DNA from: Acanthaster planci
Taxonomy: Eukaryota > Echinodermata > Asteroidea > Valvatida > Acanthasteridae
NCBI RefSeq assembly: GCF_001949145.1
Contig: NW_019091425.1
Span: forward strand, 1,202,763 to 1,266,762
Reading direction: 5' to 3'
DNA length: 64,000 nt
Each line of letters begins with the position of its first letter. Position 1 is the stretch's first letter. The notes beneath the pieces are model-generated. The model worked only from the letters and a program-made list of their open reading frames with translations. It was not told the DNA's origin and made no database searches. Below are positions 21,863 through 35,252 of this stretch, piece by piece. Position numbers and translations under genes: made by a program.

Positions 21863-24800
21863 CTGCAAACAGAGAGAAAATGTTCCTTGCATTGATTCCA
21901 TTTCTATGTGACTCTTATGCCAAAGTACACAGAGTTAAGAAAAAAAGGAATGAACCCTTCCACATTAAACAAGTATAAATATGGAATAGAGAAAAAAGCT
22001 TCAATGACATGTTCCCCTATCAAAGTCAAGCACACTTGACAGCACAGAGAGTAAAAAACAAGGTTCACGACTGGTAATGTTCATGTCTCAGGTAACTGTG
22101 AAAACAGATTCAACATAATCTCAATAACAGATCACATCATAGGAAAATACATCATGGACGACAGACTCCACTGCATACCAGTACCTGGCTAGCATGTGTT
22201 GTTGATCCCCAATCCCTTGTAACAAATTTACTCTCTGGAAAAAGCAGTCATTTACTCCAAGAAACTTGACGGTTTCACAACTACATGTACCATACAGGAG
22301 CTCACCTTACATGTACTCAGCAGTGTAATGTGCATTTGTGTATGTTTGTGTACTGTACCTACATGTACCATACATGAGCTACATGTACAAGCATTATGTT
22401 CAGTAAAGGTCTCAGCCACTTTGTCAAATGATAAGCAAATCAGTGCTTTTAGCCTGGGGGATGACAATCTCATGACTTACTTTCAATTCGCTCAAATCTC
22501 TGCCCAGAATACTAAAAGATTATGTGGAGTAACTGTGATGGTAGTATCGATGAACTGAAAAACCTGTGGCTTTAATACAAACACATATGGCGTCATGTTG
22601 TCTGACCAATATCATAACCCTAAGGCATGGTGCTAAACTTGTTTTTTTAAACCATCACGTAATAAACCTGTGTGGCATTGAAAAACTAATGGCATCTTTC
22701 TTCTGCCGGTATTTCATTTCTCAGACAAACAGATACCGGTATGAAGGCAAAAATAACAAATTGTGTTTCATTTCACAACAAATAAACTCAGATGTGTTTG
22801 TCTCTAGTCCTATTGGATGGCAGCTGAGTCATGCAGTTAGTCGTTAACGACAAATATTTCTGACAGGGTAGCCACAGTATTGCCACTTATGGCACTATAC
22901 ATCAGATCACCAAATGAGTTTGGCAAAATAAACACCACCACTGTTCAGGTACTTAGTCTTTATTAAAGAATGAGTCAGCAGTAACAATAACAGAAAGGCT
23001 ATAAAATCAAAAGGCAATTAACCATGCGTGGCCACATCCACATCATTTTAATAACTTGTTTAGGATTGACAATACCTGCACGAACACTGTTATTCTTGTA
23101 ATTTCAATTACCTAAGTGTGAAGCAGTGACAAGTGGATAATATACAGTGTACATGTACATTGTACACTCCGTTGGTACCTATGTATGGTGCAATTATACA
23201 TTACAATTATATAAAAATAGTGGTCTGACAAGAAGTTACAGCCAGGGCAAAATGCCACAGCTTTTGTCAACTGTAACAATGCATACATGAACATGTATGT
23301 ATCTCATGCCGGTAGCAAGGAATTTCTTATCACATCGGCAGAAATGAGGCTTAGAATGCACGGCATTGGGTACTGTAGATACAGTCCATGCACATACATG
23401 TACATGTACCGGTATGTGTGTGATGTACTGTACATGTACCCTTATGTACCATTCACTTTTTTGCACGCCAATCATATTCTTGAAAACCGAATACTTCAGT
23501 CTATGGTTTTTGCGCCATACGCTCTGACACTTAAGAAAAACATGCCTTGCCATGCCAAAATCCCTTTGCAATCCCTTTGCAAGAGGAAGTTGTGTGATTG
23601 GTCAGAACATACTAGGGTAGACATGTGATGTTATGGTTTGTCCAAATCTGAAAATACTAAAAAAGCAAAAACAGAACCCCCCATACAGAAACTGTTTTCA
23701 ACTACACATTATAATTTTTTTTTGGCTGGAAAAAAATCACAAATGCTGGCAGAGCAAACCTCAGCAAAGTACCGGAACGGTATGCAAATTTCTAAGTGCT
23801 CCTCATCAGGACCAAGAAAGTGCCAACAGGTGAGGTGGGCTGTGTTTGGATTGGCTAAGTGTTCCAGGTTTGGGTACAGGCCAGGTCAGTGTCAGTTCAA
23901 GTGACTGTGAATGAAGCGATCCATATACCACATCGGTATGTTCACATTACCTACATGTACATATACATGTACAATGTACATGTATTATGACAACCAAACA
24001 GTATACACATGAACTGATTCATGGCTACATGTAATCCTCAAAACTGTACGTCTGCCTATGAAAAGGTGGTACATGTGTGTTACAAATCAAGGACGGTAGC
24101 AGTAACGTTTGACATGTAACCTTACTGCACCTTTCATCTTAGTATTAAAACCAAATGCAAATTCTTGATTAGCAGCTTGCCAATCATGTGATGTTAGTAT
24201 TAATAAAACTGTTTTCGTTTTTCATTTGAGCTCAGCTTGTAGTTAACAGCATGAGGCTCAGAGTAAGCCAAAGGGCTTCAAAATTGTTATCATACAGCAC
24301 ACAGCATCTCCAGTTATAATTGCAAGTATACAAACAAAACGAGTAACAGGTGGTACAATGTACATGTACATGTATGTTCAGTGACAAACAGCAGGTCTGT
24401 GGTCTCACTGGGGTTACCCTCCTCTCCTTGTCCTTCCAACTATAATATTACACATTTGGTGTGTGCAAAAACAATAATACACATGTATGTGTACCGGTAC
24501 TGCAAACTATCGGTAATACACATCTTCACAGTGGCTGACAACAAGAGTAGAAAGTGGTTGAGAAAATCTGAAGACATATTGGCAAACAAGTCTGAATAAG
24601 TTGAACCACGCTAGTCTTTAGAGGTCTGGTGGTCGAAAGTGACCAACAGACTCAGGAAAAAAGTAACTGAGGGGGCAATTTCCGAGGATATTTCTAGTGT
24701 TTAAATTAAGTTAAAGTGGAAAAAAAAAGTAACCATGGTCTATGGGATTTTGGCAAACAATTCCAGTTCGAACAATGCTTCAGGGAGGGCACAGTATACA

Positions 24801-26991
24801 TGTACATCAATGCATGTGCCGGGTTATGACACTTCATCAGCAAAAAGAATGGTTGTAATGGACCCTGGTATGGTTATGTACATGTACATGTACCAGTAGG
24901 CCCATCGAGTGTCACGCTGGGTGTGTGATGGGCACATCCACTTTTTGGGGAGTGTTCTGGCCTCTGTTGACCCTGTGTCTGCTTCACTGGCCCTCGGGGC
25001 CACAGTGGGGGTGTGGGGAGCTGCTGACAAATGCAGTGACAGAGAGGGCCTTTATGCCCTGCCCTGTCAGTGTGGAGGGAGGGGGCAGGGGTAGTGAGCA
25101 GAGATCTTGGTAATTAACCCTAACCCCCTAGGGACCATTGAAATCCTGCATAACCTTGTTGGATTCAGCGTGGTTAGGGTTAGGATGGGAAGGCTGGATA
25201 GGTCTGGTTAGGTTGGATATGGACAAAAAATTTCACTTACAATTTGTTTAAGCCCCAATTTTTCAGGCCTTGCCATGTTGGATGATATTTACCAATAAAC
25301 ATGTATGCATATCAGTACATGTACTGAACATTCAACTTTTACAAAGTTAACAAGAAAGACGAACCTTCAATTTTTGCCAAGAGCTTCTCCAATTTCACCA
25401 TTCTCAGCATCTGGGAAATTGAACAATGGCTGCAATACAAGCTAAAGACAAGTATTTATAGGCACCTGGATGCATACCAGCAGGGTTCATAAAAATGTGA
25501 GAGCTGCCTTCATCAAATTACTCACAGTTCAGGAAATATTGTCAGGTCAGGCCCTTTCACTGACCCGAACTCAGATGCTTCCTCATCTGAGCAAAGAATG
25601 CAAGCCCATGTGTGTAGGTAGTAAGACAGATGGTAGTAAGACAGGATTGTCTAATTAATGAAGATGACCAATGTAAACAACAGCTGGACAGAAATAAGCA
25701 ACCAACCTTGTTGGTCTACTGACAGACTTCTGAAGAATGACCACAGTACCATTAGGTGCTACAATCATTGATAATGTGCATATATTGATGATTAAGGAGG
25801 CATATAGTTCACTGACCCCAAGTCCTTAATGACAGAACACAATTAATATCTGTACTTGCAGGCTCACATCAAGCAGTATTTGTTTATAAAATTGCCCTGT
25901 TGTACTGTTTTTAAAAGTGCCATGCAACAGTGTAGTCCACTACACTGGATGAAAATGAATGATACATGTACATGTAAGATTAAAAAAAACTTACAACTCC
26001 AGACTATCATTGCCCTAAAAGTTATTTTAGGCAAAACGTACTTGACTGAGGAATTTTCAAGTACTTCAGCCTTATAAAAAATGGAATTTTTACAACACTG
26101 TGATAATTTGAAGTCTGGAATTTACATGCATTTTGTAATCTCACCTTTGTGCATTTACCGTGTGCATTCTCTGGCTTTGTTCGTGCACTCCTGAGCAGTT
26201 CAATATGAACTTGGCCAGTAAACCTGCTAATCAAAACAGTACAATGTATGGTATAGTACATGTTCACTATTTCAAGAGTGGCTTCACTCTACGTAAATGA
26301 TGTACATGTACATGCATGTATGATACGGTATGATGTACTCTCCCATATGGTAAAAAACTTCAAACTTAATTAGGGTTTACCCTTAACTTTTTCTCACTTG
26401 CGGTTAAGTTGCCCACTGGACCAGCAGAGATGGCTTTTTAGTATTTCACTAGTCCACCAGCATTTTCACTAGTCAACAGTTCTTTTTTGGCAGTAGTGTT
26501 TTCTGCATCATGCATAACAGTGTGCACTTGGTGCTGACTGTTGTTTAACTGTTGATGAGTAATCATAAATGGCCATGGGACTTATGAATTTCCAGAATAT
26601 TCATGATTATAACTCGACTCAAGCAAATTAAACACACAGACAAGGTGGTTGCCTGCTGAAAATGGTTTGTTTCATTCACAACAGTTTATGAACAAGTACA
26701 GTGCATGTATGGTCTGTATGTTCTTTGCAGTACGTACAGTACATGTACATGTACATATACACGCGTATACCATATGTACACCCAGCGAAATGTAAATGCA
26801 ATGTACACACATGTGCATGTTTTGTACATGTTCATACACGACGTTCTCGACATTACATGTATTTGCAAAGTATAAAGTGTTTCTTTTTCATGGGGTTGCA
26901 GCTGCAGGGTGGGTTCTAATTATGTCATTCCTATACTCTTACTAACCCTAACCCCCTAGGCTCCTGCACTACAAAGCATACTGAACCTCAC
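21863..26991. other. Repeat-rich interval, probable LZTS intron 1 (left part)
   Basis: No exon recognised. It holds many TACATGTACATG and ACCGGTAC words (for example 22340-22390, 23385-23445, 23950-23985, 24355-24375, 26735-26765). An inverted pair TTAACCCTAACC (25114) / GGTTAGGGTTAGG (25172) is also present. Apparent open frames rich in Tyr, Met, His, Val and Cys come from these repeats. Confidence 0.45.
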
Positions 26992-27271
26992 NNNNNNNNN
27001 NNNNNNNNNNNNNNNNNNNNNNNNNNNNNNNNNNNNNNNNNNNNNNNNNNNNNNNNNNNNNNNNNNNNNNNNNNNNNNNNNNNNNNNNNNNNNNNNNNNN
27101 NNNNNNNNNNNNNNNNNNNNNNNNNNNNNNNNNNNNNNNNNNNNNNNNNNNNNNNNNNNNNNNNNNNNNNNNNNNNNNNNNNNNNNNNNNNNNNNNNNNN
27201 NNNNNNNNNNNNNNNNNNNNNNNNNNNNNNNNNNNNNNNNNNNNNNNNNNNNNNNNNNNNNNNNNNNNNNN
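26992..27271. other. Assembly gap of 280 N
   Basis: The run of N has no sequence information. The left flank carries the 17-base word at 26944-26960 that also occurs at 25116-25132, so unassembled repeat copies may lie in the gap. Confidence 1.
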
Positions 27272-28601
27272 GCCAAAACCTCACAAAACCTGCTGTTGGA
27301 GTATGGCAGGTTTTGGGCAGCTAGGGCTAATGTTATGTGTTCGTGTGTTAATTCTTTAGTACAGTATATATAAATCGTTTACTATTAACTGTGGGGATAG
27401 CTACTTGACAAGCTTTGCTTTTTAGTGATCCCCAACCACATGTTTTTCTTTACATTAGCGGTACCGGTACCTTTCGAGTATATTCTACTTTTGTATATAT
27501 GTGGAAATGAAGTTGAAGAAGTTGACCGTGTCCTGTACCCATAGCGCACAAACCAAACATGAAATCATGACTGGGACATTGCTGGTGTCACAACTACCAA
27601 TGACCAATCAGAGAAACCAGTAATTGCATTATTTACCGGTACATGCCCTTGTACCTGTAACATGTAGGGCGTATGTACTTTAACAGACAGTTATTCCAGG
27701 AAAGATGTCTACATACATGTACATGTACACGATGCAGATTTAAAACTACCATCTGCACCACCCTGCATATTTTCCACAAAACAAAGTAACGTTCACAGTG
27801 AGGTTACTGTACTTTTTAGGCATACATTAACGTGATAATGTAGATGGTAGAATTCATCTATAAAATTTTATTGCAGGGGATTCACCACAAAAGCCAATTT
27901 CAATCGAGCCAGTTTTTACAGGTTTTTTAATAATATTTCTGAATCATCCTTAAAATTAAAAAAATAAAGTGGCATCAGGTTCATCTTTATACTAAGTACA
28001 TGTACATTGGTTCAATGAACATGTACATGTACAGTATATGATGTACATGTATTGTACTAGTTCAGAGCAATTAAGCGTACACACACTTACCAAAAACATA
28101 CATATACATGTACATGTAAGCTCCTGACACATGCAGATGAATTGAAACATTTGTATTTTTAAACATTTTAATGGGGATGGGTTGGAAAAGCATGTATCAG
28201 CTTTATATCCACAAAGATAGGCAATACATCTAATTTGAACAACTAACAAACATGTTCTCAATTGTCCACAGATTCAAAATTCAAGTAAATTCAGACTACT
28301 CTTGAATCACGTGTCAATTTAGTCAACGAACCCAACCAACATGACTAACCAATTCTTTTAGTCCTTCCACAAAATTTAATTCCACGCCCTGATGGCACCC
28401 AAGAGAGATGACACTAATTAACTTGACACCCAAGTGGCCCCTACACCTTTCCAGCCAAGTGTTTTTTTTTCGCTCTGAAGAAGTTCAACCCCAATAAAGT
28501 ACCAGGTGGCAGGGTGTTAAAAAAGTCACACAAGAGTACCCTTCAATTACCTCCAGTTCTGCAGGCCTCTGGCATGCCTCGCTGCATAATGCCTTTTTCT
28601 G

Positions 28602-28760
28602 CGCTATACTGGTCCTGTTCCGCACGGAGAATGCTTCATATATTCGAGCATAAGTGCAAGTTCTTGTCTGACTGCTTGATATTTTTGCGTAATTCTGGCT
28701 TTGTCTCCGCTATATCGGTCCTGTTAACACATGGAGAATGCTTCATATATTCGAGCATGA
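28602..28760. repeat. Direct duplication of about 51 bp
   Basis: The stretch CGCTATACTGGTCCTGTT... ending GCTTCATATATTCGAGCAT occurs at 28602-28652 and again at 28708-28759 with a few substitutions. The intervening 55 bp is not repeated. Confidence 0.85.
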
Positions 28761-31700
28761 AAGATCAATAAAATTTCTAAATCCTGCAATCTTGGTGTCA
28801 TCTGAAATTTTCATCATGAATCGTATTTTATGTCTCGGGCCTCATTTTTTTTAAACGTCATTAAGCAATACCAATTTTCTTTCGAGAACCTTGGTTTGAA
28901 GAGAAAATCCTTGAGCGTCGCCATTCGGTGGAGGGGCTCATAAATATTGAATGAAAAAGAGGGTGCACTATCTGGTTGATGTCAAAGGTCAAACAGGCCA
29001 CAGCAAGATAATGACGGAAGCCACAAAATTGCCATGATCGGTATTTTGGACTGCGGTTTTTGGAAATGTACTTGAAAAAAATATGATCAGTCACGTTGTA
29101 AAATGATGATGGTTTGAGGGTGCTTTTTCACTCTTTATTAAAGCTTGTGTTGGTTTTGATTTTACTCGCTGCTTTTTTGCAGTAGATTTTTTTGACACTA
29201 ATAACAGAATCAAATGACGTTTGCGACTGCCGACTTCGGGACCCAATTAATTGTGAGAGGTATTTTTAATTTCATGATTATGGTTTTAATATGTGTAAAT
29301 ATTATCACCTTTCACCACATATAAATATGTGTAAAATAACTGAGGGAATTATCACTCCTCGATAAATTTTATTGGCTAGGATTTCAACAGGTTGTTCCCG
29401 CCCGTCAAAAATGCTGACGTTCGAGACTTTAATTCATCAACTCCAATTAAGTTGAAAGATGGACATAGTCATCATTGTTTCAGATATCGGCCAGGACTTC
29501 CCTCATTACATCAGACATTGGAAATTAATTCCTTGCTATTCTCTTCAGGAAAAATGAACCCCCATGGTTGAACATTATTTAATGACCCATATTTTTAGGA
29601 ACCTGCTACCGGTATACGCATTCCTGGACCTACATGTACATGTACCAGGGACTCATGTGCTCAGTTTCAGTCTGGGCATCTCAGATTTTACAAGGTACAT
29701 GTATCTATTCCCTTCAAACCATATTCTATGAAAATCCAAATGCTGAGGATTTCTGTAGGGTTTTGTTGATCTGGGATCAACAAACATTTCTTCTCGCCAT
29801 TCACTGCAATGTACCGTACTGGATTCAGTAAACACCATTCAGTATTTTATTCTTGTTGAAATTACATATGTACCCTAATTTCAGCAGGGTGCCTGTAGAA
29901 AAAACGTAGTGGGATTGGAGTAAACTGTACACATATGTACATGTACATGTACTTATACCTGTATACATGTACATGTATACTGTAGATGCATTGGTGTACA
30001 TGTACCGGTAGGTAATTGCTGCTACCAAATGTGCATTTAGTTTTAGTGAATTTTTTTTTTTACTGTGCAGCAATGTTTGTTTTTACTAAGAAAACTCCAA
30101 CTGGCCTCCTCATGACCTCCTCATGATTTTCAACTTCATTTGCATGCACAATGTACATGTACATGTAGGCTACCAGTACATGTACCGACAAGCGCCTTCC
30201 ATCTGTACTGTACAGTATGCAAAGTACCGGTACGTACTGTAAGGGCCAATCAGGTTATGGCTCTTCGGGAAAGGTGGCATCAGCACCGTGCACAGCATCC
30301 AATACATGTGCATGTACATGCATGTATGCTTTCAGAATCTTTGGGGGCATATTGCTTGTCCCTAGTACATCATACACATGTACACATACTGAGTCATGTT
30401 CACGTGCAAGCACATGTACATGTATGGTATGAATGGCATAACTGCATACATCTATGGTTTATGGCATATAAATATTAAAAGGGGTCTGAAAATTAAATCT
30501 CAAATTCTTCATTATTTTGCCAACTGAATGCAATTTCATAAGACGTGTGGTCCCCGCCCCTCCTCATCTGAAAACCTCTTCGTCAATACAGACCCATACT
30601 CTATCATGTCTACATGTATGGCAGAGAATCCCCAGCTCCTGTACACCTAGCTCATATCTATAGAGGTCTGTATCACAATGACCTGAATCTTGATCAGTGA
30701 CCATCACTGGTTCACTGATACCAAACCCTGCCCAATCATTCGACCAGCATTGAGATCACTGATCAAGATCCTGATCCACATGTGAAACAAACAGGCTTCT
30801 AGTCCTGTTGAATGGAACTGTGTTCTACAATTAGAAAGGGTCCTTGGAACACTATACAAAAACTCAAAAAAGTGCACTGCTCCCACCTGTTCACTTACTG
30901 CCATTATTACAAGGCACAATCTAAGAGCATCTGGCAAGACTGACCTCCAAATTAATCACTTCACAATATTCATCAGTCAATTTGGTTTCCCCTTCATCAG
31001 ACCAGGCAGGGCTGCTCATTGGAAGACTGTGGACCATTTTACTAAATAAAATTTCAATGTCAATGTCCATGATTGTTCTATACATTTTTCAATTGCCACC
31101 TTGGCAAAAGGCCAATGCTATATTTCTCATTTAACAAGGGCAATGTACATGTACATGTACCATACATGTACATGTACACGTAAATACATGGAGAGAGTAT
31201 GGGCCTCATAAAATTTTAAGACTAAAGGTACAGTACCTATAAATCTACAGTACAAGTACAATAATGTATGGTACCAGTACAAACATGTTCCGGCTGCATT
31301 TCAGAGAAAGTCAAGGGTTCAAGTCATGACCTTGTGAGTCACTAAATAAAGTCATTTTAATGTAAGTTTTAAATAATGAAAGTACACTGTACTTTATGAC
31401 ATGTTAACTACATGTACTACATGTAGTTTCATGAAAAATGACGGAAAGAAAAAAATTACTCGATTTTTTTTTGGGGGGGGATATGGACAATTCAAAACCT
31501 GAACCAAAATGTGTGTGGGGGGGAATTAAAAGTAATCAATCTGTGTTGATGTTTACTATGCTAGTACATACATTGTACCCATGCACAAAACATTCAAATC
31601 CTGTATGTACATTTAATGGAAAACACCCATGGATGCACGAAGGTGCAGATGTTACCATACTTACCCGGGGGGGGGGTATTACTGTAGCAACATGTACGGT

Positions 31701-34122
31701 ACATGTGCATGTATCCTTTAAACAATCTTCTTCAGAAATCATAAGTGTACATGACAAAATAAATTAGTTTTTCCCACTCCACAGTCTCAAAAACTCCAGG
31801 TAGTACCCTACCAACTGGAATGAACGATGATGTAATCACCTCACATTACTGGTACAAGTCAGGGTATCATAATTGCTGGGCTGCTGTAGGCACAAATGAA
31901 GGCAAGGTCAGCTTATAAATGATTAACATACAGGTGAAGTCATTCATTCAGAAAAACCTCTGACCACAAAGAAAAGAATCTTTGTGGCATTCTGAAATAG
32001 GTTTTTGAGTTGAATAATCTAAGCATTAGTTGCAGAGCTGAATTAGCTTCAACTGTAATGGCGTGTATTGGCAAAGGAGAGAAAAAATTCAAAGTGCAGA
32101 ATCTGTTTTGTGCTACGGTGCCACAGGCACTTCATTTAATGGCGCTAAGCCTGAAGCAGAAATTACCAGGAGGATTTAAAGGGTATTAATGGTAAGACTG
32201 GAAGAAGGGATACAAAGGGTGACCTCTCGAGTAGGGAAAAAATCACATCACTGGATTAAAGAAAGACCAGTTTCAAACAACTGGGGATGGAAGTGAGAGG
32301 TGGCATGCTTTGGGAAAATGAACAGGCTTTGCACAGCTGGCAGTGAAGCAAGGGGGGCGGATATAAGTTAATTATGAGGAAATCTACTCAACGCTGGGAC
32401 TGATGAGTTCAAATACAGATGAGCTGTGATGTTCAGTAGGTGGAGCAGAAGTTCCATCTAACTGGTCTGCATGATATGCAGGTGGGCACACTGACAGACT
32501 TCAAAATACTTGAAAATTTTCCTCATCTGCCAGCACAGGTACATGTACAACTGTACATGTACATGTCAGACCTGTTTCCTTCTAACAGAAAGGTTCATGG
32601 TTTAGACTTGGAGTGCTAAACACAGCAACAGACAGAAACGTACATGTACAATGTATGCATGAAATGGTGCAGACATTTTCATCAATTTACACTGTCTGTG
32701 TGTGTAATTCTACCCCTGCCTACCTATTCTTGCACACTTTTTCATCTCAATAAAATTTAGGGGGAAGGCATTTGTGGGAGGAGGGTTACCAGCTGAAAGT
32801 AAACATGCACTGTTATACAAGTCATGTGCCCATGTACATGTGCATGTAGGTACACGTACATGTACATACATACATATATAAGCAATGAAAGCTTAGGTGT
32901 GGTAAAGAAATTCTTCAGATAACAATGGTAAACATCATATGAGACCCTAAAAGCTGGCCCATGGGTGTACAGTACCAGTACAGTACATGTTGCACATGAG
33001 TACGATTCTCCATGTGTTCATCAGGCCATTTCATTTTGATACACTTCAAGCAGTTTTAGCATGCTTTTCACTGATAGAAGCTGACAGTAACTACCCCTAC
33101 GACTTTGTTGACACTGACTTTTATGAACTGACAACTTCTTCTGGTGGCTACATGCTGGATTAAAAGCCCAGAAGAATGGGGTTGCTAGGCAAGTCTGACG
33201 ACCATGCCTGTCCATTCTCTTGACCTCTGACGCCTGTGGATTTCAACCTGGCAACCAGAAAATTGTTCAGCTTTGCTTAATTCAGACCATAAATATCAAA
33301 TCAGGCCCTCCTGTTATGGGTGTCAGGTGACAGTCCAGATTAGACCTCCAAACAGTAATCCCATTACTAATGGGATGTTCATCATACAATGTACATGTAA
33401 ATGTACATGTACTGGCACAACTTGGCATTAGTTGTTATGTATGTAAATTGCACATTGAGAAACTGAAGAAATGTCAGTGATTATGCACCGGTACCAGTAC
33501 ATGGTCTTCTGATTCTAATGTTTAGTTTAAAAATTAACAACTTTTGTGCGAACACTATATTGCAGGCTTCAAGTAAAGCATGAAATTATTTTGCAATTTT
33601 TTTGTGAAGTGAAATCTTGTAATGAAGTCCAGTTTGACATAAACTCCACACTTGCAGGACTTGCAGGCCATGATTAAAAAAAATCCCTTCTTCAATCAGA
33701 ATGAAATTAAACACAAGCATCGGTCCAATTATAACCTATTTTCACTTCAGTTCATGTATGGTACATGTGCATGTACTGTACATGTAAGGCCTACAAAAGT
33801 TACACATGAAATCCAAACAAACAAACTATTGTTGAAAAATAAACAAGGTGTACATGTACAGTGGAATGTTTTAATGACCTCTTGTCAAATGACTGGTTAA
33901 ACTTATAAGCTGCACTGGGGGAAAAAAATAATTAAGTCCACATGCCCTGTCTGTCAGTAGACAATTCCACTTTGGTAATACAAACTTGCCAAACTAACAT
34001 GTTTGATTATTCTGATACTCTGTACAACAAACAGTACAAAACGTATACATTTTCCTCTGTTTAGTCTGTGTAACTGCTTGTTGTATTACCCTAGATCTAG
34101 CAAGGTGGAACTACGGATTCCT

Positions 34123-34176
34123 CACCACTCCGTGCTCCCATCAACATGGGAGCACGCCAGTCATGGGAGTGTGGTG
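34123..34176. repeat. Nested short inverted repeats (hairpin)
   Basis: GTGCTCCCAT (34132-34141) and ATGGGAGCAC (34146-34155) are perfect inverted copies around a 4-base loop. Outside them, ACCACTCC and GGAGTGTGGT form a second, looser stem. There is no sign that it is transcribed. Confidence 0.7.
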
Positions 34177-34882
34177 TGACAACAAACCCTGTAGTTGTAG
34201 GTATACTCATTGTATTCATGTGCATCTTTCAAACAAGTTTTGAACTTATTTCGGTATTGTAGAACTGTATCCCATAAAAGACGGAGCTTGAAACGAGCAA
34301 GTTTCAGGAATGTAACGGCATGATTAATTTATATTTCAATCTACACAATATTGCTCGTGTTAAAAAAAATTTTAATTGGATGCACATGTGCATTTCATTT
34401 CTTAGAAAAGTTGAACTTTCCTGATGGAATGGAAAAACCCAGTGTTCCCCCCATGTTTTGTGTGTGCTGATAACAGTTGTTACATCTCACTATAAGGGCT
34501 TTTCTATTATGTTCTCAGTGAGGGGTCTGTAAGCAGAAACAGATGGCTACACTGGATAGTGAAATACCCAGGGAACAAAAGATATGGTCATATTTCACGC
34601 ACTGCTCAGACTCCCAACTGAAATTTTTTTAAAATTTCTGCATTAATAAGCCCGATCATGCTGATTTTTTTTTGGGGGGGGGGTGATGACCGAAAATTCA
34701 CAATAAAATCTCTGATGTTCACTTGAGTATGTGGTTCTGAAAATTAAATGTGCCCATGGACATGTAAAGACTACTGTACAAGTTACAACAGTAAGTACAT
34801 AAAAGCCCCCTAAGCATTTATAAAAGAACAAGACTGGGCTAACATTTGAACATCACTACCCTGTGCCCAACACTGAGGCAAA

Positions 34883-35252
34883 CAATAAGCCATTTGCGAG
34901 TTAAATTTGAATAAAATCTGGTACACCGAGTTCTTTAAATTACCGTGAACATAACAACTTGACTTCTCCATATTAAAACCACTGTTGCAATACCTCGTGA
35001 TTCGGGGCAAACTTTTGCTTAGTTACATAAGAGACGCCTTGCAACAATACACTGTTCTCAATGGATATGAACAGCACAAAGGAACCAGTCCATTCCAGAG
35101 ATGGTGGTCATTATGCAAAAGCGTGCCCCGAGTCACGAGGTATAGCAACAGTGTCTTTAGTCTAGGGAATTCAAATTGTTACGTTTCTATGCAATCAGAT
35201 AACACAATGTACCAGATTTTATTCAAATTTAACTGGGAAGTGGCTTATTGCC
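34883..35252. repeat. Large inverted repeat with about 136-bp arms and 96-bp loop
   Basis: Left arm 34883-35018 and right arm 35115-35252 are inverted copies sharing TTAAATTTGAATAAAATCTG, TACCTCGTGA and CGGGGCA. They differ by scattered substitutions and small indels. Both arms, read outward from the loop, stay open and give similar peptides (shared YQILFKFN and PR.TRY.NS.F). This could be a fold-back element or an inverted duplication of a once-coding segment. No flanking duplication was recognised. Confidence 0.8.

Larger units (their letters stand above)
27272..34882. other. Repeat-rich interval, probable LZTS intron 1 (middle part)
   Basis: No exon recognised. TACATG clusters occur near 28010-28050, 29630-29645, 29935-30005, 30150-30235, 31140-31180, 32540-32565 and 32830-32880. 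A T9G8 junction is at 31464-31480 and a T9G10 junction at 34665-34683. Frames that look coding here are short and repeat-driven. Confidence 0.45.

Noticed and set aside
21508-21978. 156-codon plus-strand frame
   Set aside because: Antisense to LZTS coding exon 1. The minus-strand frame has fitting splice sites and phase.
26956-27284. Minus-strand frames through the N run
   Set aside because: They are made of unknown bases and carry no information.
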